The notes: generated by a model not told the origin, from the sequence alone. 37,277 nt of DNA from Gammaproteobacteria bacterium (GCA_015659815.1 DQME01000025.1:1-37277); one strand, 5' to 3'. Shown: positions 1 to 7,882, counted from the first letter of the stretch. A program made the numbers and translations.

Positions 1-1007
1 ACTACACAAACAACACCTAGCACGGTAACTATTTGTGCCAACTCCACACCTACATTAAAGCTTATTAGGGTAACTAAGAAGGTATCAGGATCCATTTCAA
101 AATCCTTAAGCATACTTGCAAAACCTAACCCATGTATAAGCCCAAATAGGAACACAATAATACTTTTACGAATAATTGACTGCTTTAAAAGTATATTTTC
201 AATAGCTACATAACTGATTGAAAATGCAATCAGCGGTTCTACAACTCTGGCTGAAATCTCTACCAACTCATACATTGACAACCCTAACGTTATAGTGTGT
301 GCTACAGTGAAGGTTGTAACTAGTAGCAATAACCTTCTCCATAACAAGGTAGACAAAGCCATGCCGACTATAAACAACAAGTGATCCCACCCCAAAGGAA
401 TGACATGGTCAAAGCCAATAGATATAAACTCTATAATTCTCTGAGAGTTTGAGACTGCCTCCTGTTCATCAATTAATATTTTCCCACTAGATGACCCATC
501 CCTTAACCATACCCAATCGCTCCAAGTGTACTCATCTTTTTTATATACTCGATAGCGTAGTGCGCTATCTCCGTGCACTTTACCAAACTGCCAAGCAATG
601 CTTTTTGGTGACTTACTGAGTTTCACAGAATACTTAAGTATAGATTTTCTTGGCCTTTTTGTGTAACCAACAATATCAATGAATGAGGATTCTAGTTGTA
701 GTTTCTCCTTACTTCCGTCTATTGAAAGATTAATACTGTCTAAGAACTCAGTTTGAAACATTTCAAAGCGGCTTTCTAGTTCCTTTGGCCTTAACAACCT
801 AAGGTAATTATATTCGTCAGAATTTGGTGCCTCTGAGGTACTAGCGTATTGAGTGCCAATACCTGTCATTGCCGCTTCTAGACTAAGGTCAATACTTACT
901 TCAACTCTTTTATCAGAAAAAATTGATATTTCAACTAGAGCCGGCTTAACAACATCGGCCCCAGCTATGCAGCTAAATAGATATAAGATCAAAGCAATTT
1001 TTTTCAT
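1..1007 (-). CDS. HupE/UreJ-like membrane protein, C-terminally cut by the window edge
   Basis: This open frame is missing from the ORF track because its stop lies outside the window. I read it from an ATG at 1007 and it stays open for about 335 codons to base 1. It starts with a short signal peptide (MKKIALILYLFSCIAGA), followed by a hydrophilic, probably periplasmic region of about 170 residues. A multi-pass membrane part begins near residue 195 with GFDHVIPLGWDHLLFIVG and includes FGLIHGLGFA. The His/Asp-containing GxDHxLF pattern and the HGLGFA motif are typical of the HupE/UreJ_2 family, some of whose members are thought to move nickel or other metals. The substrate here cannot be read from sequence. 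It lies 64 nt downstream of soxB on the same strand, with a perfect hairpin between them, so co-transcription is uncertain. The family call is fairly secure; the function is not. Confidence 0.8.
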   Translation of the reverse strand, partial: MKKIALILYLFSCIAGADVVKPALVEISIFSDKRVEVSIDLSLEAAMTGIGTQYASTSEAPNSDEYNYLRLLRPKELESRFEMFQTEFLDSINLSIDGSKEKLQLESSFIDIVGYTKRPRKSILKYSVKLSKSPKSIAWQFGKVHGDSALRYRVYKKDEYTWSDWVWLRDGSSSGKILIDEQEAVSNSQRIIEFISIGFDHVIPLGWDHLLFIVGMALSTLLWRRLLLLVTTFTVAHTITLGLSMYELVEISARVVEPLIAFSISYVAIENILLKQSIIRKSIIVFLFGLIHGLGFASMLKDFEMDPDTFLVTLISFNVGVELAQIVTVLGVVCV

Positions 1008-1019
1008 AAATTGATTACA

Positions 1020-1046
1020 AAAATGGCCACATAATGTGGCCATTTT
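1020..1046 (-). terminator. Hairpin between soxB and the HupE-like gene
   Basis: A perfect 11-bp stem (AAAATGGCCAC / GTGGCCATTTT) with a 5-nt loop sits between the soxB stop and the next start. On the minus strand it ends in a run of five T, so it can act as an intrinsic terminator or attenuator for soxB transcripts. The stem is symmetric and could also stop plus-strand transcription. The downstream gene starts only about 13 nt after it, so partial read-through is plausible. Confidence 0.7.
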
Positions 1047-1071
1047 AATTTAGTTAGTAAACTATCTAAAT

Positions 1072-2961
1072 CTAAATTAAATCTCCGGCGTACCCTTCAA
1101 TGCCAGGGTTGTCTTTAACGCCTTTGATTGTTGGATGGTTTACTTTTGATAAATTAAGGTGTTTTTGTTTCCGTAGGTAGTCTGCAGCTACATCCCACAT
1201 AAGTCTGCCGTTTCCTATACTCCCTACTTGTGCCCAACCAGAGACCTTGTATGATTTGTTTGGATCGATTGTGGTTCCATCGTCGTCTTTAATATCGCTT
1301 ATACGTTCACCCAATGATGCCGCAGGATCAATCGTGTAATCTAGCCCACCCATACGCACCATATCCCCTCCTGACTGTAGATAAGGGTCTTGCACGAATA
1401 GATTTTCTGCTATAGCTTCTAATACATCTTTAAGTTGTGATCCCTTCATTTCATTAACATAAGTCTCCCCATAAGTCATAGATGTATTTGTCATAAGGTC
1501 TTCCATTGTTATGTCGTGTCCGGCTAACACAGAAGTGCCCCAACGTACTCCAGCTGACATAGCAAAATCAGCATCATGCTCTTCACGTAATGAATTCACT
1601 AATACCTGATCCCAGGTACCCATAAAGTTGCCACGTCTATAGAGTGTTTGTTCAGTTGTACACAACTTTTCAGTCAATATTTCTTCATAAGTCTTTCCAA
1701 CACGGTTTGGATTATTCGACATGGTGGAGCTACGAGCTTCAACAACATTCTCGTCATACTTAGTATTACGCATCTTGTTAATATAGGAGACCATCTCAGG
1801 GTCTGGCTTAATTAAATTAGTTAATATTGGCAACATCTTATATTCATAACCAGAAAATTTATGATCTTTAATGTCAATATCCATAACTCCAATATACTTT
1901 CCTGAGCACCCTGCATTGGTAACAACAGTAACTCCACCTGCATTATTGACTTCAACTGGTTTTGGCATCCCGTCATGTGTGTGTCCACCGAATATCGCGT
2001 CAATACCAACAACCTGAGAGGCCATCTTGATATCTACATCCATGCCGTTGTGAGAAACCAGAATAATAGCGTCTGGATTTTCATTTTCTTTAATATCAGC
2101 GACAAGTTCGCTCATTTCATCTTCGCGCAAGCCGAATGACCAGTCAGGGAAGAAGTATTTTTGTGGGTTTGCATTTGAGGTTCTAGGGAATGCTTGACCG
2201 ATCACTGCTATCCTATGTCCTCCTACATTTTTTATAACGTACGGCTTGAATGGTTGACCTTCATCTTCGTCAAAGAGTCCCCTGCCATCATATTTTTCAG
2301 TCATAGAGAAGTACTCCTCTCCCATCAATGCGTCTTCCATAATTCTAACGTTTTGTCCTAAAAAGTCACCCTTAAAGAAGCCAATATTTTTAAGAACCTC
2401 TGTCTCTTTATAAGTGAATTCCCAATGCCCAACCATGACTTCAACTCCTAAAAGGTTGCATGCTTCTACCATGTCTTCGCCACGAGTCCATAGTGATGTG
2501 CCTGATCCTTGCCAGGTATCTCCACCATCCACAGTTAAAGTGTTCTGTGTTCCCCCAGCTGACTCACGTAAAGACTCTAAAACAGTTTTTATTTGACCAA
2601 ACCCACCAGTTTTTCCGTACTTCATTGCCAGATCTTCGAAATTATTATAAGTAAATGCGTAAGCCTCTGGTGATCCTGGCTTAACGCCAATTTTTTTTAA
2701 TAGGTTGTTTCCAACTACATGTGGAAGTTGGCCGAATGTATCTCCAAAGCCTAAATTTACGTTTGGCTCACGGAAATAATTTGGCAATAAATTGCCATGA
2801 ACATCAGTAATATGTAATATACGTGCGTTGCCTGTTTTTGGGACTTCGTACATATTCTCTTGGCCAAATAGACTAGTTTTGTTTGCGTAACCAGTACCAA
2901 TCAGGCCAGCAGCAGAACCAGCGCCCAATATCTTTACAAATTCTCTCCGTGTTAGTGACAT
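1072..2961 (-). CDS. soxB: SoxB, thiosulfohydrolase (sulfate thiol esterase) of the Sox pathway
   Basis: SoxB hydrolyses the terminal sulfone from SoxYZ-bound thiosulfate, releasing sulfate in the periplasm. The 629-residue protein starts with a Tat-type signal (SLTRREFVKILGAGSA), as expected for SoxB. It carries the 5'-nucleotidase/metallophosphoesterase motifs that bind the two manganese ions: TDVHGNLLP (about 52-60), DGGDTWQGS (145-153), GHWEFTY (178-184), SHNG (303-306) and GGHTHDG (325-331). Its length is a little above that of typical SoxB proteins. The start is supported by a CGGAG ribosome binding site just upstream. No soxXAYZ genes lie in the window, so soxB is separated from its partners here. 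A likely -10 box (TATAAT) lies at 2998-3003. Identification is very secure. Confidence 0.97.
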   Translation of the reverse strand: MSLTRREFVKILGAGSAAGLIGTGYANKTSLFGQENMYEVPKTGNARILHITDVHGNLLPNYFREPNVNLGFGDTFGQLPHVVGNNLLKKIGVKPGSPEAYAFTYNNFEDLAMKYGKTGGFGQIKTVLESLRESAGGTQNTLTVDGGDTWQGSGTSLWTRGEDMVEACNLLGVEVMVGHWEFTYKETEVLKNIGFFKGDFLGQNVRIMEDALMGEEYFSMTEKYDGRGLFDEDEGQPFKPYVIKNVGGHRIAVIGQAFPRTSNANPQKYFFPDWSFGLREDEMSELVADIKENENPDAIILVSHNGMDVDIKMASQVVGIDAIFGGHTHDGMPKPVEVNNAGGVTVVTNAGCSGKYIGVMDIDIKDHKFSGYEYKMLPILTNLIKPDPEMVSYINKMRNTKYDENVVEARSSTMSNNPNRVGKTYEEILTEKLCTTEQTLYRRGNFMGTWDQVLVNSLREEHDADFAMSAGVRWGTSVLAGHDITMEDLMTNTSMTYGETYVNEMKGSQLKDVLEAIAENLFVQDPYLQSGGDMVRMGGLDYTIDPAASLGERISDIKDDDGTTIDPNKSYKVSGWAQVGSIGNGRLMWDVAADYLRKQKHLNLSKVNHPTIKGVKDNPGIEGYAGDLI

Positions 2962-2997
2962 TTAATCTCCGAGTTGATTTTTATATATTAAGATATC

Positions 2998-3003
2998 ATT
3001 ATA
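2998..3003 (-). promoter_or_regulatory. Probable -10 box for soxB
   Basis: Read on the minus strand this is a perfect TATAAT about 37 nt upstream of the soxB start codon. No good -35 is present at normal spacing (only TTAAGC about 19 nt further up), which would fit a promoter needing an activator. The imperfect inverted repeat at 3032-3065 lies just upstream of it. Confidence 0.5.
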
Positions 3004-3031
3004 TCCTATATCGATACCTTTCGCTTAACTG

Positions 3032-3065
3032 AAGTATGTGTTTACATTAGTAAGCATATATACTT
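3032..3065. repeat. Imperfect inverted repeat in the soxB/murE divergent region
   Basis: The left arm AAGTATGTGTTTAC and right arm GTAAGCATATATACTT face each other across ATTA. The arms match except for a 2-nt gap and two substitutions. It lies about 28 nt upstream of the proposed soxB -10 box and about 38 nt upstream of the murE -10 box, a natural place for a regulator operator. The binding protein is unknown. Confidence 0.35.
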
Positions 3066-3103
3066 TATGAGATATTTTTGTATTTAGTGCAATATAAAAA
3101 TCC

Positions 3104-3109
3104 TATAAT
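3104..3109 (+). promoter_or_regulatory. -10 box of murE, placing the transcript start at the ATG
   Basis: A perfect TATAAT ends only 6 nt before the murE ATG, and no Shine-Dalgarno sequence is visible. Transcription normally begins about 6-8 nt after the -10 box, so the mRNA would be leaderless or nearly so. The -35 is weak (TTGTAT at 3078-3083, spacer 20). Confidence 0.5.
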
Positions 3110-3115
3110 ACTAGC

Positions 3116-4513
3116 ATGGATCTTTCTCAACTACTAAGTGGCATAACACCTACCGAAATTAATGTAGAAGTTGGAGGTATCTGCCTCAACACAGACAATG
3201 CACACTCAGGTGATCTTTTCATAGCCCTTCAGGGTGAAAGTTTTCATGGCATAGACTACATTGAAACCGCCATTGAAAAAGGTTGCGTTGCAGTTTTGGT
3301 AGAATCTCAAGACATAGAATGCTCTATACCTTCTATCAGAGTAGACGGTTTAAGTGATCACCTTGAGTCTATTGCTTCAACTTTTTATACCAACGCTAAA
3401 AAGGTAAAGTTAATCGGAATTACTGGGACTAACGGCAAGACCTCTGTTGGATATTTCGTGTCTCAATTGTTAGACCAATTAGGAGTAAAAAATGGGTTTA
3501 TTGGTACACTGGGGATATCAAATAATGACGATAAAAAGCTAAGTATATCGAACACTACCCCAGATATATTTACTCTATATAGAGCCCTAGAAGGTTACCA
3601 CAATAGTGACATAAATATGGCGGTAGTTGAGGTGTCATCACATAGCATACATCAGAATAGAATTTCTGGACTCAACTTTGTCCAAGCCATTTTTACAAAT
3701 CTGACTCAGGACCACCTAGACTACCATGGCACACTGAAAGAGTATAGGAGAATAAAAGGCAAGCTTTTTAGTCTTGACTCAATAGAAACAGCAATCATAA
3801 ATAAGGATGATGATAACTGTAAGTACTTCTTGGAGCAATCTGTAGGTAAAAAAATAGTTACTTTTGGGCTGAGTGATTTTCAAAGTTATAGGCCAAATAG
3901 TAATGGCTTCCTTTGTCAAATAGAAAACTATATTTTTGAAACCTCCATACTAGGAGAGTTCAATTTATCCAACATTTTAGCTGCACTCAATAGTGTGGAG
4001 CAGTTAGGATTTGATATTGGTAAAGTGATACCTTTAATAGCAAAACTACGCCCCCCCACTGGAAGAATGCATAAAATTAATAACTCCTTGGTGTGGGTAG
4101 ATTATGCACACACGCCTGACGCCATATCAAACGCCATATCAACATTAAATCAGCACTACCCAGAACATAAAGTTCGTATAGTTTTTGGTTGTGGAGGTAG
4201 CCGTGATAAGGACAAAAGAGCAAAAATGGGAAAGATAGCTTCAAAGAATGCAAACACAATTATTCTTACGAATGACAACCCTAGGAATGAAATTCCGAGC
4301 GACATAATATATGACATATCTTGCGGCATAGTTGATGGCGCAAAGGTTGATGTTATCTTAGATAGGAGACTTGCAATCGAAACTGCAGTAGCCACACTCA
4401 AAGAAGATGAATGCCTGCTTATAGCCGGTAAGGGGCATGAATCAGTACAACAGTTTAAAGATCGAGTAATTAATTTTAATGATATTGAGATTGCCCAAAA
4501 TGCTGCAATCTGA
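3116..4513 (+). CDS. murE: UDP-N-acetylmuramoyl-L-alanyl-D-glutamate--2,6-diaminopimelate ligase
   Basis: MurE adds meso-diaminopimelate to the peptidoglycan precursor in the cytoplasm, using ATP. The 465-residue protein has the Mur ligase P-loop GTNGKTS (about 104-110), a central HxNxxxDHLDYHG-like region (NLTQDHLDYHG), and the DNPRNE motif near residue 387. In this family that motif marks meso-DAP rather than lysine specificity. The N terminus (MDLSQLL...) fits the family, so ATG 3116 is the right start although it has no ribosome binding site and lies directly behind a TATAAT box. It overlaps murF, and the pair forms a two-gene operon away from any other division or cell wall genes. Confidence 0.96.
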   Translation: MDLSQLLSGITPTEINVEVGGICLNTDNAHSGDLFIALQGESFHGIDYIETAIEKGCVAVLVESQDIECSIPSIRVDGLSDHLESIASTFYTNAKKVKLIGITGTNGKTSVGYFVSQLLDQLGVKNGFIGTLGISNNDDKKLSISNTTPDIFTLYRALEGYHNSDINMAVVEVSSHSIHQNRISGLNFVQAIFTNLTQDHLDYHGTLKEYRRIKGKLFSLDSIETAIINKDDDNCKYFLEQSVGKKIVTFGLSDFQSYRPNSNGFLCQIENYIFETSILGEFNLSNILAALNSVEQLGFDIGKVIPLIAKLRPPTGRMHKINNSLVWVDYAHTPDAISNAISTLNQHYPEHKVRIVFGCGGSRDKDKRAKMGKIASKNANTIILTNDNPRNEIPSDIIYDISCGIVDGAKVDVILDRRLAIETAVATLKEDECLLIAGKGHESVQQFKDRVINFNDIEIAQNAAI

Positions 4514-5759
4514 TACAAAAGAAATTTCTAATGCTCTAAGTCTTATAGGACCCCCAAAGGAGCCAATAAAATTTGAAGGTGTATGTACCGACTCTAGAAA
4601 AGTAGTAAGTGGCAAATTATTCATAGCTCTTGTTGGTGAAAACTTTGATGGGCACGACTTCGTAGATCAGGCTTATGAAAATGGTGCCACTGCTGCATTG
4701 ATCAGTAAAAATGTAACAAGTAGTATCCCCACTATCTTGGTTAAAGATACCGATAAAGCTCTCGGATTGATTGCTAGCTGGTATCTAAGAAGCATTGATC
4801 CGACAGTTGTTGGTATTACTGGTAGCAATGGAAAAACCACTACTAAAAATTTGTTATCGAGCATACTTAGTATAAATGCCCCAACACTCGCTACTATAGG
4901 CAATCTAAATAACCACATTGGCGTGCCTCTTACAATACTAGCCCTTAACAAAACCCATAAATACGCGGTAATCGAGATGGGGGCCAACCATCTAAACGAA
5001 ATCAAATACCTAAGAAAAATTGCCAAACCTAGCATTGCAATCGTTACAAACACTTCAGACGCCCATATTGGCGAGTTCGGTGGAATTGACAATTTAATAA
5101 AAGCAAAGGGTGAAATTTACTCAGATGACAGCATAAATATAGTCAATATAAAGACAAAATTCAAGGGCGAAATATCCTTCGGTGATGGTGGTGATATCTT
5201 TGCATCAGACATAGTTGGTAAGAGCTTTGTGTTAAATATCTTTAACGAAAAAGTTTCCGTTTCATTGCAACTACTAGGTAAACACAATATTGAAAATTCA
5301 TTAGCTGCAAGTGCATGTGCATATGCCTTAGGGATTGATTTACCTGCCATAAAGAGAGGCCTTGAAAGTACCACAACAGAGCCAGGAAGGTTAGACCTTA
5401 TTCACAATAATTATATTACTATACTTGACGACACTTACAATGCAAGCCCGCAATCAATGTTGGCAGCAATAAACACGTTACTGGAGTTTGACGGTGAAAA
5501 GGTTGCAGTTATTGGATCTATGGCAGAGTTAGGAGGTGAGTCCATTAGGTTCCATAACGAGATTGGCGAATTTGCAAAATCAAGAATTACAAATGTGTAT
5601 AGCTTTGGAGACATTGCGATTAACTATAACTCTAAGCACTTCAACAATCTTGAAGAGCTAGCTGGACATATAATTAACAATCACTTGGGTGCAACTGTAT
5701 TGATAAAAGGCTCAAGAATGGTTGGCCTAGATAGACTTGTTGATTTGTTGCAAAAATAA
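4500..5759 (+). CDS. murF: UDP-N-acetylmuramoyl-tripeptide--D-alanyl-D-alanine ligase
   Basis: MurF ligates D-Ala-D-Ala to the UDP-MurNAc-tripeptide, completing the cytoplasmic pentapeptide precursor. The P-loop GSNGKTTTK lies near residue 107, and the CTDSRKV and LFIALVGENFDGHDFV N-terminal motifs are typical. The ORF track starts at 4479, but the second ATG at 4500 (MLQSDTKEI...) fits the family better. It has a GAGA element about 9 nt upstream and overlaps the murE end by only 14 nt. Translation is probably coupled to murE. The C-terminal ligase domain is complete. Confidence 0.95.
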   Translation: MLQSDTKEISNALSLIGPPKEPIKFEGVCTDSRKVVSGKLFIALVGENFDGHDFVDQAYENGATAALISKNVTSSIPTILVKDTDKALGLIASWYLRSIDPTVVGITGSNGKTTTKNLLSSILSINAPTLATIGNLNNHIGVPLTILALNKTHKYAVIEMGANHLNEIKYLRKIAKPSIAIVTNTSDAHIGEFGGIDNLIKAKGEIYSDDSINIVNIKTKFKGEISFGDGGDIFASDIVGKSFVLNIFNEKVSVSLQLLGKHNIENSLAASACAYALGIDLPAIKRGLESTTTEPGRLDLIHNNYITILDDTYNASPQSMLAAINTLLEFDGEKVAVIGSMAELGGESIRFHNEIGEFAKSRITNVYSFGDIAINYNSKHFNNLEELAGHIINNHLGATVLIKGSRMVGLDRLVDLLQK

Positions 5760-5770
5760 ATACTTATGGC

Positions 5771-5799
5771 TTGACCTTTGCTATAAATATGGCGATAAT
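5771..5799 (+). promoter_or_regulatory. Promoter of tRNA-Arg
   Basis: TTGACC (5771-5776) and GATAAT (5794-5799) are separated by exactly 17 bp, and the start of transcription would fall near 5806. A GCGC stretch follows the -10 box, in the discriminator region of a stable-RNA promoter. It begins 12 nt after the murF stop. Confidence 0.75.
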
Positions 5800-5842
5800 T
5801 ATGCGCTTTACAGAAAGCACAGTAATTAATAAGATAATCTAT

Positions 5843-5919
5843 GCGCTCGTAGCTCAATTGGATAGAGTACTCGGCTACGAACCGAGCGGTTGCAGGTTCG
5901 ACTCCTGCCGAGCGCGCCA
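5843..5919 (+). tRNA. tRNA-Arg, anticodon ACG
   Basis: A complete cloverleaf: acceptor stem GCGCTCG/CGAGCGC, anticodon stem CTCGG/CCGAG, loop CTACGAA with anticodon ACG at 5877-5879, and T-loop GGTTCGACTCC. The 3' CCA is encoded (5917-5919). A34 is expected to be edited to inosine by TadA to read CGU, CGC and CGA codons. Confidence 0.97.
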
Positions 5920-6002
5920 TATTTCAATGCATTCTTTAAACAGCTTACAATACTCTGCTAGAATATTAATAGTATCCACATAGTAAATCAAAACCCCTAA
6001 CG

Positions 6003-6587
6003 ATGTTTACGTTACCCAACATTCTTACAATTTCCAGAATAGCATTAATACCGGCCATAGTTGTGCTTTATTATTACCAGCCGTCATATTCAGATACACC
6101 AATTTTTTCTTGGTTTAACCTTTACCTTGTAGCGGCCTATGCCGTTGTTAGTGTTACTGATTATTTTGACGGTTTATTGGCTAGAAAAATGGATCTAGCT
6201 TCAGATTTAGGTGCATTTTTGGACCCTGTTGCTGACAAGTTAATGGTTTCAACAGCCCTCATACTATTAGTTGATTTTTACCCCGTTGATTCACATTGGT
6301 ACATTACATTATCAGCCATAATTATAATTTCTCGTGAAATTTTAGTTTCCGCCCTCAGAGAATGGATGGGTACAATCGGTAAGAGGTCAAATATTAATGT
6401 TTCATGGGTCGGTAAAGTTAAAACCTTCATGCAAATTTTTGCTATTCTTTTCTTGCTTTACCAGCAACCATTTTTTGGCTTGCCAATCTTTAAAATTGGT
6501 GTCATTTTATTATTGGTAGCCACTTTTCTGACTTTATGGTCCGGTTTTATTTACCTAAAAGAAGGCTTAAAAACATTAAACACATAA
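6003..6587 (+). CDS. pgsA: CDP-diacylglycerol--glycerol-3-phosphate 3-phosphatidyltransferase
   Basis: PgsA makes phosphatidylglycerophosphate from CDP-diacylglycerol and glycerol 3-phosphate, the committed step to phosphatidylglycerol and cardiolipin, in the inner membrane. The 194-residue protein has several hydrophobic helices and the full CDP-alcohol phosphotransferase signature DGxxAR-x8-GxxxDxxxD, seen as DGLLARKMDLASDLGAFLD followed by PVAD (about residues 58-80). The N terminus MFTLPNILTISRI is typical. It lies between tRNA genes, as pgsA does in several gammaproteobacteria. There is no clear ribosome binding site before the ATG. Confidence 0.95.
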   Translation: MFTLPNILTISRIALIPAIVVLYYYQPSYSDTPIFSWFNLYLVAAYAVVSVTDYFDGLLARKMDLASDLGAFLDPVADKLMVSTALILLVDFYPVDSHWYITLSAIIIISREILVSALREWMGTIGKRSNINVSWVGKVKTFMQIFAILFLLYQQPFFGLPIFKIGVILLLVATFLTLWSGFIYLKEGLKTLNT

Positions 6588-6611
6588 CCATAGTTAGCAC
6601 ACGAAATGGGC

Positions 6612-6639
6612 TTGACTATTGACGAAAAAACACTATAAT
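6612..6639 (+). promoter_or_regulatory. Promoter of tRNA-Gly
   Basis: TTGACT (6612-6617) and a perfect TATAAT (6634-6639) are separated by 16 bp, and tRNA-Gly begins 13 nt later. This is one of the strongest promoter matches in the window. Confidence 0.8.
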
Positions 6640-6652
6640 TTCAGCTTTGTAA

Positions 6653-6728
6653 GCGGGAATAGCTCAGCTGGTAGAGCATCACGTTGCCAACGTGAATGTC
6701 GCGAGTTCGAATCTCGTTTCCCGCTCCA
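6653..6728 (+). tRNA. tRNA-Gly, anticodon GCC
   Basis: Acceptor stem GCGGGAA/TTCCCGC, D-arm AGCTCAGCTGGTAGAGC, anticodon loop TTGCCAA (GCC at 6686-6688), T-loop AGTTCGAATCT and an encoded CCA (6726-6728). Confidence 0.97.
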
Positions 6729-6746
6729 AATTTTTTGAATAAATTT

Positions 6747-6769
6747 AGCCTGTTTGAGCAGGTTTTTTT
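6747..6769 (+). terminator. Intrinsic terminator after tRNA-Gly
   Basis: A short hairpin, CCTG/CAGG extended by A-T and G-T pairs with loop TTTGAG, is followed by seven T. It lies between tRNA-Gly and tRNA-Cys, so tRNA-Cys depends on read-through or on a promoter I could not find. Confidence 0.6.
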
Positions 6770-6786
6770 ATTTTCAATACCTAATT

Positions 6787-6860
6787 GGCTGGGTAGCAAA
6801 GCGGTTATGCAGGGGCCTGCAAAGCCTTATAGACCGGTTCGACTCCGGTCCCAGCCTCCA
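6787..6860 (+). tRNA. tRNA-Cys, anticodon GCA
   Basis: Acceptor stem GGCTGGG/CCCAGCC, anticodon stem GGGGC/GCCTT (two G-T pairs), loop CTGCAAA with anticodon GCA at 6819-6821, T-arm CCGGTTCGACTCCGG and an encoded CCA (6858-6860). The short D-arm with GCAAAGCGGTTATGC is usual for bacterial tRNA-Cys. Confidence 0.96.
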
Positions 6861-6890
6861 CAAAAGATAAATACATATTTTAGTTAAGAA

Positions 6891-7208
6891 CTAGCTCTGA
6901 ACCAGGTACATGTACAAAAAGGTGCCAGCAAAAATACTCAAAAGAGAGTTACCCTTCCATAAGTGAACTCCAACAGTTGTAGCAATAGCTGCCAAAGTGT
7001 TAATGCTTTCAACGCTATTAAAGTCAACATTTTTGAGTACATATAGAACCAAAATGCTCATAATCATTGGTGGTGTATATTTCGCTATATAACTCATCAT
7101 TGGGTGCTTACTTTGTTTCTGAAAAATCACAAACGGTAGTAACCTGGTAGCAAATGTAGCAACAGTCATTACCACGATAAATGAAAGCAAATAACCTATA
7201 TCAACCAT
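6891..7208 (-). CDS. azlD: AzlD-family small membrane subunit of a branched-chain amino acid exporter
   Basis: A hydrophobic 105-residue protein with about four membrane segments. The ATRLLPFVIF segment and overall pattern are those of the AzlD family. AzlD works with AzlC in export of branched-chain amino acids or their analogues. Its start overlaps the azlC end by 8 nt, which indicates translational coupling. Its stop lies 30 nt from the end of the convergent tRNA-Cys gene with no obvious terminator between. The family call is secure; the substrate is inferred from family members. Confidence 0.85.
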   Translation of the reverse strand: MVDIGYLLSFIVVMTVATFATRLLPFVIFQKQSKHPMMSYIAKYTPPMIMSILVLYVLKNVDFNSVESINTLAAIATTVGVHLWKGNSLLSIFAGTFLYMYLVQS

Positions 7209-7875
7209 AAGACTTATTTTTTATAGCTCTTAGAGTTATGAGAATTGAAATGGACAACATAATTGAACCTACAAGCATTTGACTTGGAAAAAATATAAGC
7301 ACGAATATGGATGAAAGTGTAGCTATTACAAATGGCAAAATATCACGTATATTCTTCCACTGCTCGATTACCAAAACAATAAACAGTGCCGTTAATGCAA
7401 AATCCATCCCCTCTGTATTGAACTCAACTAAACCCCCTAGCAACACTCCTAATGTACAGCCTATTACCCAATAGCCCTGATTAATCAAGGTAATAAAAAA
7501 ATAATAATTTTGTTCGTTAACTTCTGCAGGAACTTTAATAGTAGTCACTAATGAATAGGTTTCATCAGTTAAACCAAAAACTAGGTAAAACTTTCTAAGA
7601 CCCCACTTGCCATACTTTTCAAGTATAGATAAACCATAAAAAACATGCCGAAAATTTAACATGAAAGTTGATATAAAAACCTCTGTTAATCCTGCACCAG
7701 CAGATAATAGACCTATAGCCATAAACTGTGCTGCGCCTGCAAAAATAAATAGACCCATTAGTGTGGAGAAGTACCAGGGATAGCCAAGCCCCTGGAAAAG
7801 GACACCGAACGTCATCCCCATAGGTATATAGCCAAACATGATTGGTGTTGTTTGTTTTATAATTCTGCGAATCAT
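7201..7875 (-). CDS. azlC: AzlC-family large subunit of a branched-chain amino acid exporter
   Basis: A 224-residue inner membrane protein with the AzlC hallmarks: an N-terminal PIMFGYIPMGMTFGVL segment, FAGAAQFMAIGLL, a NFRHVFYGLS motif and LTDETYSL. It acts with AzlD as a two-subunit transporter. The start codon lies only 7 nt downstream of the stop of the GNAT relic on the same strand. The azl genes were therefore probably once the tail of a longer operon with the arsR/GNAT genes. No close promoter or terminator separates them now. Confidence 0.88.
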   Translation of the reverse strand: MIRRIIKQTTPIMFGYIPMGMTFGVLFQGLGYPWYFSTLMGLFIFAGAAQFMAIGLLSAGAGLTEVFISTFMLNFRHVFYGLSILEKYGKWGLRKFYLVFGLTDETYSLVTTIKVPAEVNEQNYYFFITLINQGYWVIGCTLGVLLGGLVEFNTEGMDFALTALFIVLVIEQWKNIRDILPFVIATLSSIFVLIFFPSQMLVGSIMLSISILITLRAIKNKSYG

Positions 7876-7882
7876 TTTATGC

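Noticed and set aside
4156-4518. 120-codon open frame opposite murE
   Set aside because: It is antisense to the C-terminal ligase domain of murE, with no family pattern.
4673-5092. 139-codon open frame opposite murF
   Set aside because: It is antisense to the conserved P-loop region of murF and its hydrophobic look comes from the opposite-strand reading.
5771-5983. 70-codon open frame
   Set aside because: It runs straight through the tRNA-Arg gene and its promoter, so it is not a protein gene.
6696-6887. 63-codon open frame
   Set aside because: It starts inside tRNA-Gly and crosses the terminator and tRNA-Cys.
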